From Frigidibacter sp. RF13 (GTDB taxonomy: Bacteria; Pseudomonadota; Alphaproteobacteria; Rhodobacterales; Rhodobacteraceae): a stretch of 64,000 nucleotides of DNA. Position 1 is the first letter of the stretch. Each line of letters starts with the position of its first letter. Location: assembly GCF_026626305.1 (NCBI RefSeq), contig NZ_JAPNUE010000001.1, forward strand, positions 1,054,001 to 1,118,000. The letters run 5' to 3'. The position numbers were made by a program, and so were the translations under genes. The notes under the pieces are model-generated. The model searched no databases. It saw only the letters and a list, made by a program, of their open reading frames with translations, and was not told the DNA's origin. Shown here one piece after another: positions 24,535-32,476 of this stretch.

Positions 24535-24968
24535 GTCGCAGTGGAATCCAGTCGGCAGGTCAATCTCACAACGTCCGGGCGATATCCAGACGCGGGCCAT
24601 GCCGGCGGCGCATATCCGCTATTCCAATATTTTTGTAAAGATGCCGGTCAGTTAGAGCGCGCCCTTCGTGACGTGACGGCGCGGGAACGGCGTATTTTTG
24701 GGCACCGGCGCGTACCGATCGGCAAAGGGTCGCCGATGACAAGGGGATCGGGGAGTGGCCCGGGCGAGCCTCGCTGCGCCCCGCGCCGCCCCGACGGTCG
24801 GGGACATCCATCAGGTTAGCAATAGAATCGCAACAATATGTATTTTGTACTTATATTGTTGATCAGATACTCTTACATTTTGTTAAGACTGCGCTATACA
24901 CCTACCAATTCTTGAGTCTTCCGCGACGTCAATCGCGCGTTCGCAATTTGACAGGTGGATTTACGCCC
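24535..24968. other. 434-base intergenic region, A+T-rich in its right half
   Basis: Divergent gap between opgG and a small gene. The right half (24815-24910) is strongly A+T-rich for this genome and holds the 9-bp inverted repeat at 24831-24861. A possible plus-strand promoter is TTACAT (24873-24878) and TATACA (24895-24900), 16 bases apart. No convincing coding sequence; an 81-residue minus frame here looks spurious. Confidence 0.5.
24831..24861. promoter_or_regulatory. Perfect 9-bp inverted repeat in divergent opgG region
   Basis: CAACAATAT (24831-24839) and ATATTGTTG (24853-24861) are exact reverse complements, 13 bases apart. The position, just upstream of a possible promoter for the 76-residue gene, suggests a regulator site. 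It could also act on opgG. Confidence 0.5.
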
Positions 24969-25199
24969 ATGGCCGGTAACGACGACCCGACCGAGATGCT
25001 CACGCGCCGTTTCGCACCCCGCGACTATGTTCTAGCCCTCGAACGGACCGTGGCGCCCGGCTGCGACGCAGACCAGCAGAAATACATATTCCTCGCCGAT
25101 TTCGATCTACAGGCCGAAATCCTGCGCGGATTCGCCGCCTCGACCGGCGCAGGCCAACGCTTCACCGGCCAGCACGACAGCCGCCCGCGCCAGCGCTGA
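24969..25199 (+). CDS. Small hypothetical protein (76 residues)
   Basis: A short acidic-to-neutral soluble protein with no signal peptide and no family I recognise. Its middle, RDYVLALERTVAPG followed by DADQQKYIFLADFD, suggests helices. ATG at 24969 with a GGTGG site 11 bases upstream; an in-frame TTG at 24912 would add 19 residues. The upstream region is A+T-rich with a clear inverted repeat, so it looks regulated. It converges with rbsK over an 80-base gap holding a degraded hairpin element. A real gene seems likely, function unknown. Confidence 0.55.
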   Translation: MAGNDDPTEMLTRRFAPRDYVLALERTVAPGCDADQQKYIFLADFDLQAEILRGFAASTGAGQRFTGQHDSRPRQR

Positions 25200-25244
25200 T
25201 CATCCCGCGCGGACCAATGGCCGCAAGATGCAGGCACGGGCAGG

Positions 25245-25279
25245 CGAAATCCGGCCCGAACTCTTTCAAATATCTCGGG
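25245..25279. repeat. Degraded TTTGAA-loop hairpin element between convergent genes
   Basis: CGAAATCCGG (25245-25254) is the right arm of the hairpin seen at 10253 and 13723, followed by CCCGA...TCGGG with CTTTCAAAT in the tip (25255-25279). The left arm of the first hairpin is lost. It abuts the rbsK stop. Confidence 0.5.
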
Positions 25280-26200
25280 TCACCCGCGGGCGAGTAGCGC
25301 CTCGATCTCGGACCGCGCAGGCATGGAGGGCGCCGTGCCCGGCCGCGTCACGGAAATTCCCGCGCCTGCGCAGGCGAAGCGCACTGCCGCGACCGGCGCC
25401 ATGCCGCCCGCAAGTGCGGCGGCGAAGGCGCCGTTGAATGCGTCGCCCGCCCCCGTCGTCTCGACCACCGGACCGGCCTGCACCGGCGGCACATGCACGG
25501 TCTCGCGGGCGTCGTGATAAAGCGCGCCCTTCTCGCCCAGCGTGATGATCGCCGCCCCCGCTCCCGCCGCCCTCAGCGCCCCGGCCGCGCGCGCGGCCTC
25601 GTCTACGGTGCGCACCGGCAGGCCGGTCAGCGCCTCGGCTTCCGATTCGTTCGGCGTCACATAATCGCACAGTGCGAGCATCCCCTCGGGCAGCGCCGCC
25701 GCCGGGGCGGGATTTAGGATGGTCACCACGCCCGCCGCCCGCGCCAGCGTCAGCGCCGCCATCGCCGCCGCCATCGGCTGTTCCAGTTGTGTGACGAAGA
25801 CCGCCGCGCCCTCGATCAGCGCCCGCCGCGCCGCGATGTCTCCCGGCCCGATGGTCCCCGCGATGCCCGGGCAGACAATGATCGCATTATTGCCGGTCGC
25901 GGCCTCGACGAAGATATAGGCCGCCCCGGTATAGCTTTCCTCATGCTGGCTGACCGCGGGCTTGACGCCCGCCTTCTTCCAGGTCGCCAGCGCCATGTCG
26001 GCGAACGGGTCCCGGCCAAGGCGCGAGATGAAATGCGTCTCCGCCCCCGCCATTGCCGCCGCCACCGCCTGATTGGAACCCTTGCCACCGGGGCCGAGCG
26101 CGAAGCTTTCGCCCATGATCGTCTCGCCCATCTTCGGCGCACGCGCCGCGCGATAGGCAGTGTCGGCGACGAAGACGCCTAGAATCACAACGCGGCCCAT
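25280..26200 (-). CDS. rbsK: Ribokinase
   Basis: A 306-residue PfkB-family sugar kinase that phosphorylates ribose, or a related pentose, at the terminal hydroxyl using ATP. Typical features are the substrate-binding GPGGKGSNQAVAAAMAGA near the N-terminus, MVTPNE-type stretch YVTPNESEAEALTG, and the catalytic VETTGAGDAFNGAFAAAL with the base Asp. It starts 3 bases after the mutarotase gene, last in the operon led by the UgpC-type ATPase. Ribose is the likely substrate, but a nearby ABC system of the CUT1 type leaves other sugars open. Confidence 0.9.
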   Translation of the reverse strand: MGRVVILGVFVADTAYRAARAPKMGETIMGESFALGPGGKGSNQAVAAAMAGAETHFISRLGRDPFADMALATWKKAGVKPAVSQHEESYTGAAYIFVEAATGNNAIIVCPGIAGTIGPGDIAARRALIEGAAVFVTQLEQPMAAAMAALTLARAAGVVTILNPAPAAALPEGMLALCDYVTPNESEAEALTGLPVRTVDEAARAAGALRAAGAGAAIITLGEKGALYHDARETVHVPPVQAGPVVETTGAGDAFNGAFAAALAGGMAPVAAVRFACAGAGISVTRPGTAPSMPARSEIEALLARG

Positions 26201-26203
26201 CGC

Positions 26204-26656
26204 TCACGCCTCCGGCGGGATCACGCCCTTCCTGAGGATGAAACAGCCGTAGAACCGCCGCTCACCGGTCTGGATCACCGCATAGGCCCCTTTGGCGCGT
26301 TGGTAGAAATCGAACCTTTCGATACCGATCATCGGCCTTGGCCGCCCTTCCGCTCGGTCAATTTCAACCTGCACCTCGCGCTGCACCTCCGGCACGGCCG
26401 TCGGATCGCCCACCACCTCCATCCGGCCCGCGAAATCATCGACGAACGTATCCAGCGGAAAGACCGACAGGACCGCCTCCATTGCCTGCCCGCAGGTCAG
26501 GTTGTCCATGCGCAGCAAGCTGCCCAGCACCGTCTGCCGGGCAATGGAATCGGACGGAAAGTTCGTATCGGCAATCACCAGAGTATCGCCATGCCCCATC
26601 GCTCTGAGGGCGCCCAGCACCTCGGCATTCAGCCTTGGATCGATTCCCTTCAGCAT
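26204..26656 (-). CDS. RbsD/FucU family sugar mutarotase
   Basis: A 150-residue pyranase/mutarotase-like protein that would interconvert ring forms of ribose or fucose. The start MLKGIDPRLNAEVLGALRAMGHGD is the family pattern, with His in MGHGD as the catalytic residue; ADTNFP and ERFDFYQRAK also fit. The length and the LKGIDP start favour the FucU branch over short RbsD. ATG at 26656 lies one base after the SGNH-hydrolase stop; a longer frame overlapping that gene was rejected. It works with the adjacent kinase on an imported sugar. Confidence 0.88.
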   Translation of the reverse strand: MLKGIDPRLNAEVLGALRAMGHGDTLVIADTNFPSDSIARQTVLGSLLRMDNLTCGQAMEAVLSVFPLDTFVDDFAGRMEVVGDPTAVPEVQREVQVEIDRAEGRPRPMIGIERFDFYQRAKGAYAVIQTGERRFYGCFILRKGVIPPEA

Positions 26657-26657
26657 G

Positions 26658-27305
26658 TCAGTCCCCTCCCAACCGGCACCGAACCGCCTCGGCCAGAGCA
26701 AGGCCAAGCGTCCGGTGCGTATCCTGTTCGTAATGAACCCCATCCACGGGTGATACGGCAATCACCGTGCCCGCGTCGAAGAAACCCGCGCCCTGACGCG
26801 CCGCTTCCCGGGCCACAGGCCCGGCCAAGGCCCGCGACCGCGCTGCCGCGCCCGCGAAAATCTCGGCCAGGCACCCCGCCTCCTCGACCGGCGGCGGCGC
26901 CACCACCAAAACATCCGGCGCCCCGCCCGCCGGCCCCGCACCCGACGCGCGGATCACCCGCACCAGCTTGCCCAGCGACAGGGCGATATCCGTGGCCGAA
27001 ACCGAAAAACGCGGTTTCAGATCGTTGGTCCCGAGCTTCAGGATCACCAGATCGACCGGCCGATGGCTTTCCAGCACCGCGGGCAACACTGTCAGCCCGT
27101 TCCGGTGCGGCCCTTCGACCGGATCGTCATGCACCGTCGTCCGCCCCGGCTGACCTTCCGCGATCACCTCGAAACCCGCTCCAAGCGCCGCCGCCATCAC
27201 CTCCGGCCAGCGGTCCGCCTTGGGAAGCCGCCCCAGATCGTCCAGCGTTGCCATCGGCATCGTGCCGTGGGTGTTGCTGTCACCATAGCAAATAACCGTG
27301 CGCAT
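26658..27305 (-). CDS. SGNH/GDSL hydrolase
   Basis: A 215-residue cytoplasmic SGNH hydrolase. The nucleophile block YGDSNTHG is at residues 7-14, block III is KLGTNDLK, and the catalytic Asp/His pair is in SPVDGVHYE. The sequence resembles bacterial arylesterases and carbohydrate deacetylases. It sits between the transporter ATPase and the mutarotase gene with 1- to 3-base gaps, so it probably removes an acyl group from the imported sugar. That role is inferred from context only. Confidence 0.88.
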   Translation of the reverse strand: MRTVICYGDSNTHGTMPMATLDDLGRLPKADRWPEVMAAALGAGFEVIAEGQPGRTTVHDDPVEGPHRNGLTVLPAVLESHRPVDLVILKLGTNDLKPRFSVSATDIALSLGKLVRVIRASGAGPAGGAPDVLVVAPPPVEEAGCLAEIFAGAAARSRALAGPVAREAARQGAGFFDAGTVIAVSPVDGVHYEQDTHRTLGLALAEAVRCRLGGD

Positions 27306-27308
27306 GGG

Positions 27309-28385
27309 TCAGATCCGCTCGCCGCTCGCCGCATCGAAGAGATGCACATGCGCGGGCTCGGGCATCAGCCGGACTTCTTCGCCCGGCTTGAATGCATGAC
27401 GCTCGCGGAAGACCGCGATCACCTCCTGCCCGCCTGCCCCCTCCGCGCCGAGGCGTGCCACCAGATGGGTCTCGGACCCCGTGGGCTCCACCACCGCGAC
27501 CCGCGCCGGAATGCCCTGGCCCGAGCGGATCAGATGTTCCGGCCTTATGCCGTAGATCACCTCGCGGCCCTCCTCCAGCCCTTCCATCGCCCCCAGCGGC
27601 AGAGGGCCCGCGCCGACATCGACCCGCCAATCGTCGCCCTCACGGGCAAGCCGCCCCTTCAGAAGGTTCATCGCGGGCGAGCCGATGAAGCCCGCGACAA
27701 AGACATTCGCGGGCCGGTCATAGAGGTCCAAGGGCGCCCCCACCTGCGCGATATGGCCATCGCGCATCACCACGATCTTGTCGGCCATGGTCATCGCCTC
27801 GATCTGGTCATGGGTGACATAGATCGTCGTCGTTCCAAGCCTTTGATGCAGCTCGCGAATCTCCGACCGCATCTGCACGCGCAATTTCGCGTCGAGGTTC
27901 GACAGCGGCTCGTCGAAAAGAAACACCTTGGGTTCGCGCACGATGGCGCGCCCCATCGCCACCCTTTGCCGCTGCCCGCCGGAAAGCGCGCGGGGAAAGC
28001 GGTCGAGATAGGGCTCCAGCCCAAGGATCGCCGCCGCTTTCTTGACCCGCGCCTCGATCTCCGTCTTGTCCATCCGCGCCATCTTCAGCGCGAAGCCCAT
28101 GTTGGCCGCGACCGTCTTGTGCGGATAAAGCGCGTAGTTCTGGAAGACCATCGCAATGTCGCGCTCGGCAGGCGGCAGGTTGTTCACCACCTTCTCGCCG
28201 ATCGAGATCGTGCCGCCCGAAATCGCCTCCAGCCCCGCCACCATGCGCAGAAGTGTCGATTTCCCGCAACCGGACGGGCCGACCAGCACCAGGAACTGGC
28301 CGTCTGCGATTTCGATATCGACACCATGCACCACCTCATGGCCGCCGTAGGATTTCCGCACCCCCCGGATCGCAACTTCCGCCAT
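27309..28385 (-). CDS. Sugar ABC transporter ATP-binding protein (UgpC/MsmK type)
   Basis: A 358-residue ATPase for carbohydrate uptake, membrane-associated on the cytoplasmic side. Walker [10 protein letters not shown], signature [14 protein letters not shown], Walker [17 protein letters not shown], and a C-terminal TOBE domain (GIRPEHL) that often meets regulators. The start at ATG 28385 begins with [15 protein letters not shown]; the much longer frame upstream is antisense to the binding-protein and permease genes and is not coding. It is divergent from the binding protein and would power both permeases at 30351 and 31465. Confidence 0.93.
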   Translation of the reverse strand: MAEVAIRGVRKSYGGHEVVHGVDIEIADGQFLVLVGPSGCGKSTLLRMVAGLEAISGGTISIGEKVVNNLPPAERDIAMVFQNYALYPHKTVAANMGFALKMARMDKTEIEARVKKAAAILGLEPYLDRFPRALSGGQRQRVAMGRAIVREPKVFLFDEPLSNLDAKLRVQMRSEIRELHQRLGTTTIYVTHDQIEAMTMADKIVVMRDGHIAQVGAPLDLYDRPANVFVAGFIGSPAMNLLKGRLAREGDDWRVDVGAGPLPLGAMEGLEEGREVIYGIRPEHLIRSGQGIPARVAVVEPTGSETHLVARLGAEGAGGQEVIAVFRERHAFKPGEEVRLMPEPAHVHLFDAASGERI

Positions 28386-28458
28386 TCCGTCCCCTTCCCC
28401 CCCGAATTTCAGGTTCAGGGATAAACCAGCCCAATCCGCCTGTCCACCGCCTGAGCAT

Positions 28459-28472
28459 ACTAACATGTTAGT
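28459..28472. promoter_or_regulatory. Perfect 14-bp palindrome in the divergent sugar-transport promoter region
   Basis: ACTAACATGTTAGT at 28459-28472 is fully self-complementary and lies between ugpC-type and binding-protein genes, just before TTGACT (28475-28480), a possible -35 element for the rightward operon. It probably is the operator of the uptake locus. No regulator gene is linked, so the repressor must be encoded elsewhere. Confidence 0.6.
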
Positions 28473-28631
28473 TCTTGACTCGCTTCCGCCGGGCTGAGAA
28501 GCTTTCCCCAGCGTCCGGCGGGAACCGGACGGGGGTACGTTGCGGGGTGTGCTGTGCCCGGCGTCTGGCCGGACAGTCTGTTTGCGGACACCCGAGGCCC
28601 CGACCTGTCGGGAGAACATGGGAGGACGACA

Positions 28632-30260
28632 ATGAAACCGGGACTTTACGAGATTGCCGCACGCCAGGCGATGACACGGCGGCGGCTGATGCAGGGCGTG
28701 GCCGCCCTGGGCGGCGCTGTGGCCATGAACGGGATGGCGCTCAGACCCGCCGCCGCGCAGGACAATCTGCGCGCCGAGATTCTGAAGATCCCCGGCGTGG
28801 GCGCCGGGTCGCCCACCGATGCCGACTGGCAGAAGGTTGGCGAGATGTGCCTTGGCCCGACCAAGGCCAATGTCGCCGAGGGCGAATTCGCTGGCATCGA
28901 GCTGACCTTCATGGGGCTCAACAACCAGAACCTTCACAATGTCCTTTTCCGCGGCTTCCTCAAACCGTGGGAGGCCTATACCGGCGCCAAGATCAACTGG
29001 ATCGACCTTGCCCAGGCCGACTATAACCCCCGCCTCCAGCAGGCGATCGCCACCGGCACGGTCGATTTCGACATCATCGAGATGGGCGCTCCGTTCGAGG
29101 GCGACACCGCCGGCAAGGGCCTGCTCGACCCGATGCCCGACTGGGTGAAGGACCAGATCGAATCCGACGACCTCGTGGCCTACCTGCAGCCGCCGGTCGG
29201 CACCTGGGACGGCAAGACCTACCGCATCACCATCGACGGCGACTGCCATACGCTTTCCTACCGCAAGGACTATTTCGGTGACGGCGCCATCGGCGGGGCC
29301 GAAATGCCCAAGCATTGGGAAGATGTGAATGCAATGTCGATGGCCGTGAAGGGCCAGACCGACCCGCTGACCGGCCTTCCGGCCTACGGCTTCCTTGATC
29401 CCTTGAAGGGCTGGGGTGGCTTCGGCTTCTACTTCCTCGAAGACCGGGCCTCGGCCTATGCCAAGCACCCGTCCAGCCCCGCCTGGCTTTTCGAGCCCGA
29501 CACGATGAAACCCATGGTCAACAACCCGGCCTGGGTGCAGGCGATCCAGGATGTGATGGACCTGAACGCAGCGGGCGCCTATCCGGCCGACCAGATCAAT
29601 GCCGACCCGGGCGCGACCGGCTTCCAGCAGTTCCTTGCCGGAACGGGCGCCGCGATCACCTGGTGGGGCGACATCGGCTCGAACGCCCGCACCTCCGACA
29701 CATCCGTCGTGGGCGATGTTGTGGGCTTCGACATCAACCCTGGTGCCAAGCGCGTCTACAACCATGCCGCCGGCGCCTGGGAGGAAACCGAGAACTTTGC
29801 CCCGAACCTCGCCTATCTCGGCTGGGGCGTCTATGTCACGAACCGCGTCTCGGGCGACGAGGCCAAGCGCAAGGCTGCCTGGTCGGCCGCCGCGCATCTC
29901 GGCGGCAAGGACATCTCGCTTTGGATGGCCGCCTATCCCTCGGGCTTCCAGCCCTACCGTAATTCCCACTTCAACTTTGATGAATGGGAAGGGGCGGGTT
30001 ACGACCGGGCCTTCGTCGAGGATTACCTCGGCTCGAACCGCGACAGCTACAACCACCCCAACGCCGCGATCGAACCGCGCATCCCCGGTATCTTCCAATA
30101 TTATTCGGTGGCCGAGGACGAACTCGCCAAAGGCTTCGCCGGACAATATGGCTCGGCCCAGGAAACCGCCGATGCCATCGCCGCCGCCTGGGAAAAGATC
30201 ACCGACCAGATCGGCCGCGACAGCCAGATCGCGCTTTACAAGGCCTCTCTGGGGATGTGA
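28632..30260 (+). CDS. Carbohydrate ABC transporter substrate-binding protein
   Basis: A 542-residue periplasmic binding protein of the family-1 (CUT1) type, longer than the usual 420-450 residues. The N-terminus has a Tat-like signal: MTRRRLMQG at about 14-22, hydrophobic VAALGGAVAM and cleavage near AAAQD. The body is rich in Trp, Tyr and Asp, typical of sugar binding. ATG at 28632 follows GGGAGGA. It is the first gene of the rightward uptake operon; the paired hairpins after it may keep its message more abundant than that of the permeases. Ligand unknown. Confidence 0.9.
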   Translation: MKPGLYEIAARQAMTRRRLMQGVAALGGAVAMNGMALRPAAAQDNLRAEILKIPGVGAGSPTDADWQKVGEMCLGPTKANVAEGEFAGIELTFMGLNNQNLHNVLFRGFLKPWEAYTGAKINWIDLAQADYNPRLQQAIATGTVDFDIIEMGAPFEGDTAGKGLLDPMPDWVKDQIESDDLVAYLQPPVGTWDGKTYRITIDGDCHTLSYRKDYFGDGAIGGAEMPKHWEDVNAMSMAVKGQTDPLTGLPAYGFLDPLKGWGGFGFYFLEDRASAYAKHPSSPAWLFEPDTMKPMVNNPAWVQAIQDVMDLNAAGAYPADQINADPGATGFQQFLAGTGAAITWWGDIGSNARTSDTSVVGDVVGFDINPGAKRVYNHAAGAWEETENFAPNLAYLGWGVYVTNRVSGDEAKRKAAWSAAAHLGGKDISLWMAAYPSGFQPYRNSHFNFDEWEGAGYDRAFVEDYLGSNRDSYNHPNAAIEPRIPGIFQYYSVAEDELAKGFAGQYGSAQETADAIAAAWEKITDQIGRDSQIALYKASLGM

Positions 30261-30266
30261 CCTGAA

Positions 30267-30329
30267 AGGGTGCGCATGAATGCGCACCCTACCCGAACCC
30301 GTAGGGTGCGCATTGATTGCGCACCTTAC
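30267..30329. repeat. Two GGTGCGCA hairpins between binding-protein and permease genes
   Basis: Hairpin 1 (30267-30290) has 11-bp arms AGGGTGCGCAT/ATGCGCACCCT and a 2-base loop. Hairpin 2 (30301-30329) has arms GTAGGGTGCGCA/TGCGCACCTTAC with one G-U pair. The arms are nearly the same, so either left arm could pair with either right arm. Such structures often protect upstream mRNA or attenuate transcription. Confidence 0.7.
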
Positions 30330-30350
30330 TGACGGCAGGCAGGGCAGGAT

Positions 30351-31454
30351 TTGAATACAGGCGACCTTCTCCACGTTGTGACGAACGACAATATCTCCCC
30401 CGCGCGCGCCGGTTTTGGCCGCGCGATCCTCTGGGGGTCGGTCGGCCTGTTCCTCCTCGTCGGCCTCCTCCAGACGCTGCAGGCCGGCGGCCACCTCGAA
30501 CTTGGTTTCACCAACTGGCGCCCGACACTCTACTCCTATGCGCTGATGTCGGCCTGCCTCTGCTGGGCGCAGGTGCTGATCCGGGGCGAGCAGGGCAAGC
30601 GCGTACTGTTCGTCCTGCCCGCCGTCCTCTTCGTCCTTTCGCTCGCGATCATCCCGCTGATCTTCGGCCTGATCATCGCCTTTTCCGACTGGAACCTTTC
30701 CTCCCCCCTCGGGCGTCAGTTCAACGGATTGGACAATGTCCGCCAGATGTGGGGCGATCCGTTCTACTGGAACGCGCTCAAGAACATGGTCTGGTACGCG
30801 CTCGCGATCCTCGCCGAATATACCATCGCCTTCGGTCTCGCCCTTCTCCTCAATGCCGAAATCCGGGCGCGCAAGTTCTTCCGCGTCGCTTTCCTTCTGC
30901 CCCTCATGCTCTCGCCCGTCGCCGTCAGCTGGATGATCGGCAAGTCGATGACCGAGATCCGCTTCGGCCCCATCGCCCGGCTCGCCCGTGCGCTCGGCTG
31001 GGACAATCCGTCCTTCTTCGGCACACCCGAAATGGCGCGGGCGACCATCATGCTGATGGACGCCTGGACCTACATCCCCTTCATGATGATCATGCTGCTC
31101 GCGGGCCTTCAGGCCATCCCCAAGGAGTTGCAGGAGGCTGCGAAGGTCGACGGCGCCAAGGGCTGGCGCGCCTTCTGGGAAGTCACCTTCCCGCTCATGC
31201 TGCCCGTCTCGGTCACCGCCCTTCTCATCCGACTGATCTTCAAGCTGAAGCTCGCCGACATCATCATCAACGTCACATCGGGTGGCCCCGGCGGGGCGAC
31301 CGACAGCGTCACGAGCTTCATCTTCCGCGAATATCGCGACCGGTCGAACGTGGGCTACGGCACGCTTCTGGCCATCGTCTACCTCGTCTTCATCATCATC
31401 GCGATGCTCGGTCTTCTGAAGCTGGCCGACCGCTGGCTCAGACCGCAGACATGA
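30351..31454 (+). CDS. Sugar ABC transporter permease (MalF-like)
   Basis: A 367-residue inner-membrane permease. Two additional N-terminal hydrophobic segments (about 20-40 and 52-72) precede the six-helix core, as in long MalF-type subunits. The cytoplasmic EAA loop reads ELQEAAKVDGAKGWRAFWEV and would contact the UgpC-type ATPase. The start is TTG at 30351 with AGGGCAGGA just upstream; no ATG or GTG fits better. It lies 90 bases after the binding-protein gene, past two hairpins, and 10 bases before the second permease. Confidence 0.9.
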   Translation: MNTGDLLHVVTNDNISPARAGFGRAILWGSVGLFLLVGLLQTLQAGGHLELGFTNWRPTLYSYALMSACLCWAQVLIRGEQGKRVLFVLPAVLFVLSLAIIPLIFGLIIAFSDWNLSSPLGRQFNGLDNVRQMWGDPFYWNALKNMVWYALAILAEYTIAFGLALLLNAEIRARKFFRVAFLLPLMLSPVAVSWMIGKSMTEIRFGPIARLARALGWDNPSFFGTPEMARATIMLMDAWTYIPFMMIMLLAGLQAIPKELQEAAKVDGAKGWRAFWEVTFPLMLPVSVTALLIRLIFKLKLADIIINVTSGGPGGATDSVTSFIFREYRDRSNVGYGTLLAIVYLVFIIIAMLGLLKLADRWLRPQT

Positions 31455-31464
31455 GGCGCGCGCC

Positions 31465-32379
31465 ATGACACAGATCTTCAAGGACAGCGACACAGACCTC
31501 GCCCATCGGGCGAAATGGTTCACCGGGCGCGTCGCGATCTATGGCGCGCTCTCGCTTTGGGCCTTCATCGCGCTTTTCCCGATCTATTGGACGCTCACCA
31601 CCTCGTTCAAGAAGGCGCCTGACGTGATGAAGGGCGCGATGGTACCCTGGGTCGACTACAGACCCGATTGGCTGGGGTGGAAGTCGCTTGGCCTCTCGCC
31701 CGCGACCATCGGGCAGGAATCCACCGTGCGCGCCGAATTCCTCGGCCGGTTCATGAATTCGCTGACGATCTCGGTCTCCGCCTCTGTCCTCGCCGTCATC
31801 CTTGGCTCGCTCGCCGCCTATGGCCTCTCGCGCTTTTCCTACAAGTTTCTCTGGATGAAGAACTCCGACATTTCCTTCTTCTTCATCAGCCAGCTGATCC
31901 TGCCGCCCGTCGTGCTCGCCCTGCCCTTCCTTGTCCTTTACAAGGAGCTCGCGCTTCTCGACAGCCGCATCGGCCTCATCCTTCTCTACACGCTCACCGT
32001 TCTGCCCATCGTCATCTGGATCATGCGCGACCAGTTCGCGGGGATCCCGACCGAGCTGGAGGAGGCGGCCCTCGTCGACGGCCTCTCGATCTGGGGCGCC
32101 TTCCTGACCATCGTCCTGCCGATCGCGCTGCCCGGCATGGTCGCGGCGCTGATCCTGTCCTTGGTGCTGACCTGGAACGAATATTTCTTTGCAGCCCTCC
32201 TGACGTCCACCCACGCCAACACGCTCCCGGTGATGGTCGCGAGCCAGACCGGCAGCCAGGGCATCAGTTGGTGGTCGATGGCCGCGCTCTCCTGGGCGGC
32301 GATCCTGCCCCTGATCGTGATCGGCGTCATTCTGGAACGCTATATCATCAAGGGCATGGCCGCAGGCGCGGTGAAATAG
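31465..32379 (+). CDS. Sugar ABC transporter permease (MalG-like)
   Basis: A 304-residue inner-membrane permease, partner of the previous gene. Six membrane segments are visible, the first near residues 23-45 (VAIYGALSLWAFIALFPIYW). The EAA loop is ELEEAALVDGLSIWGAFLTI. MalG-type subunits end near the membrane with a short tail, here ILERYIIKGMAAGAVK. It is the last gene of the rightward operon, facing the DUF815 ATPase. Confidence 0.92.
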   Translation: MTQIFKDSDTDLAHRAKWFTGRVAIYGALSLWAFIALFPIYWTLTTSFKKAPDVMKGAMVPWVDYRPDWLGWKSLGLSPATIGQESTVRAEFLGRFMNSLTISVSASVLAVILGSLAAYGLSRFSYKFLWMKNSDISFFFISQLILPPVVLALPFLVLYKELALLDSRIGLILLYTLTVLPIVIWIMRDQFAGIPTELEEAALVDGLSIWGAFLTIVLPIALPGMVAALILSLVLTWNEYFFAALLTSTHANTLPVMVASQTGSQGISWWSMAALSWAAILPLIVIGVILERYIIKGMAAGAVK

Positions 32380-32405
32380 GCCGCGCCGCCTTTGACATTT
32401 CATGT

Positions 32406-32459
32406 CTCGTCGTGCGCGGCTACTGCCGCCCGCGAGGAGTGACCGAAGGGCTCGACGAG
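32406..32459. repeat. CGAGGAG/CGACGAG element between convergent genes
   Basis: CTCGTCG (32406-32412) and CGACGAG (32453-32459) are inverted, with CGAGGAG and CCGAAGG between them. The words recur in the same order at 36307-36352 and partly at 50052-50114. It lies between the MalG-like permease and the DUF815 gene, both ending here. Confidence 0.5.
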
Positions 32460-32476
32460 CCCCGCCGGCCCGAGGC

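Noticed and set aside
28386-31523. Long minus-strand frame continuing upstream of the UgpC-type ATPase (about 1,040 codons)
   Set aside because: It is antisense to the binding-protein and permease genes, rich in His/Asp/Gly as expected for a shadow frame in high-G+C DNA, and has no family features.
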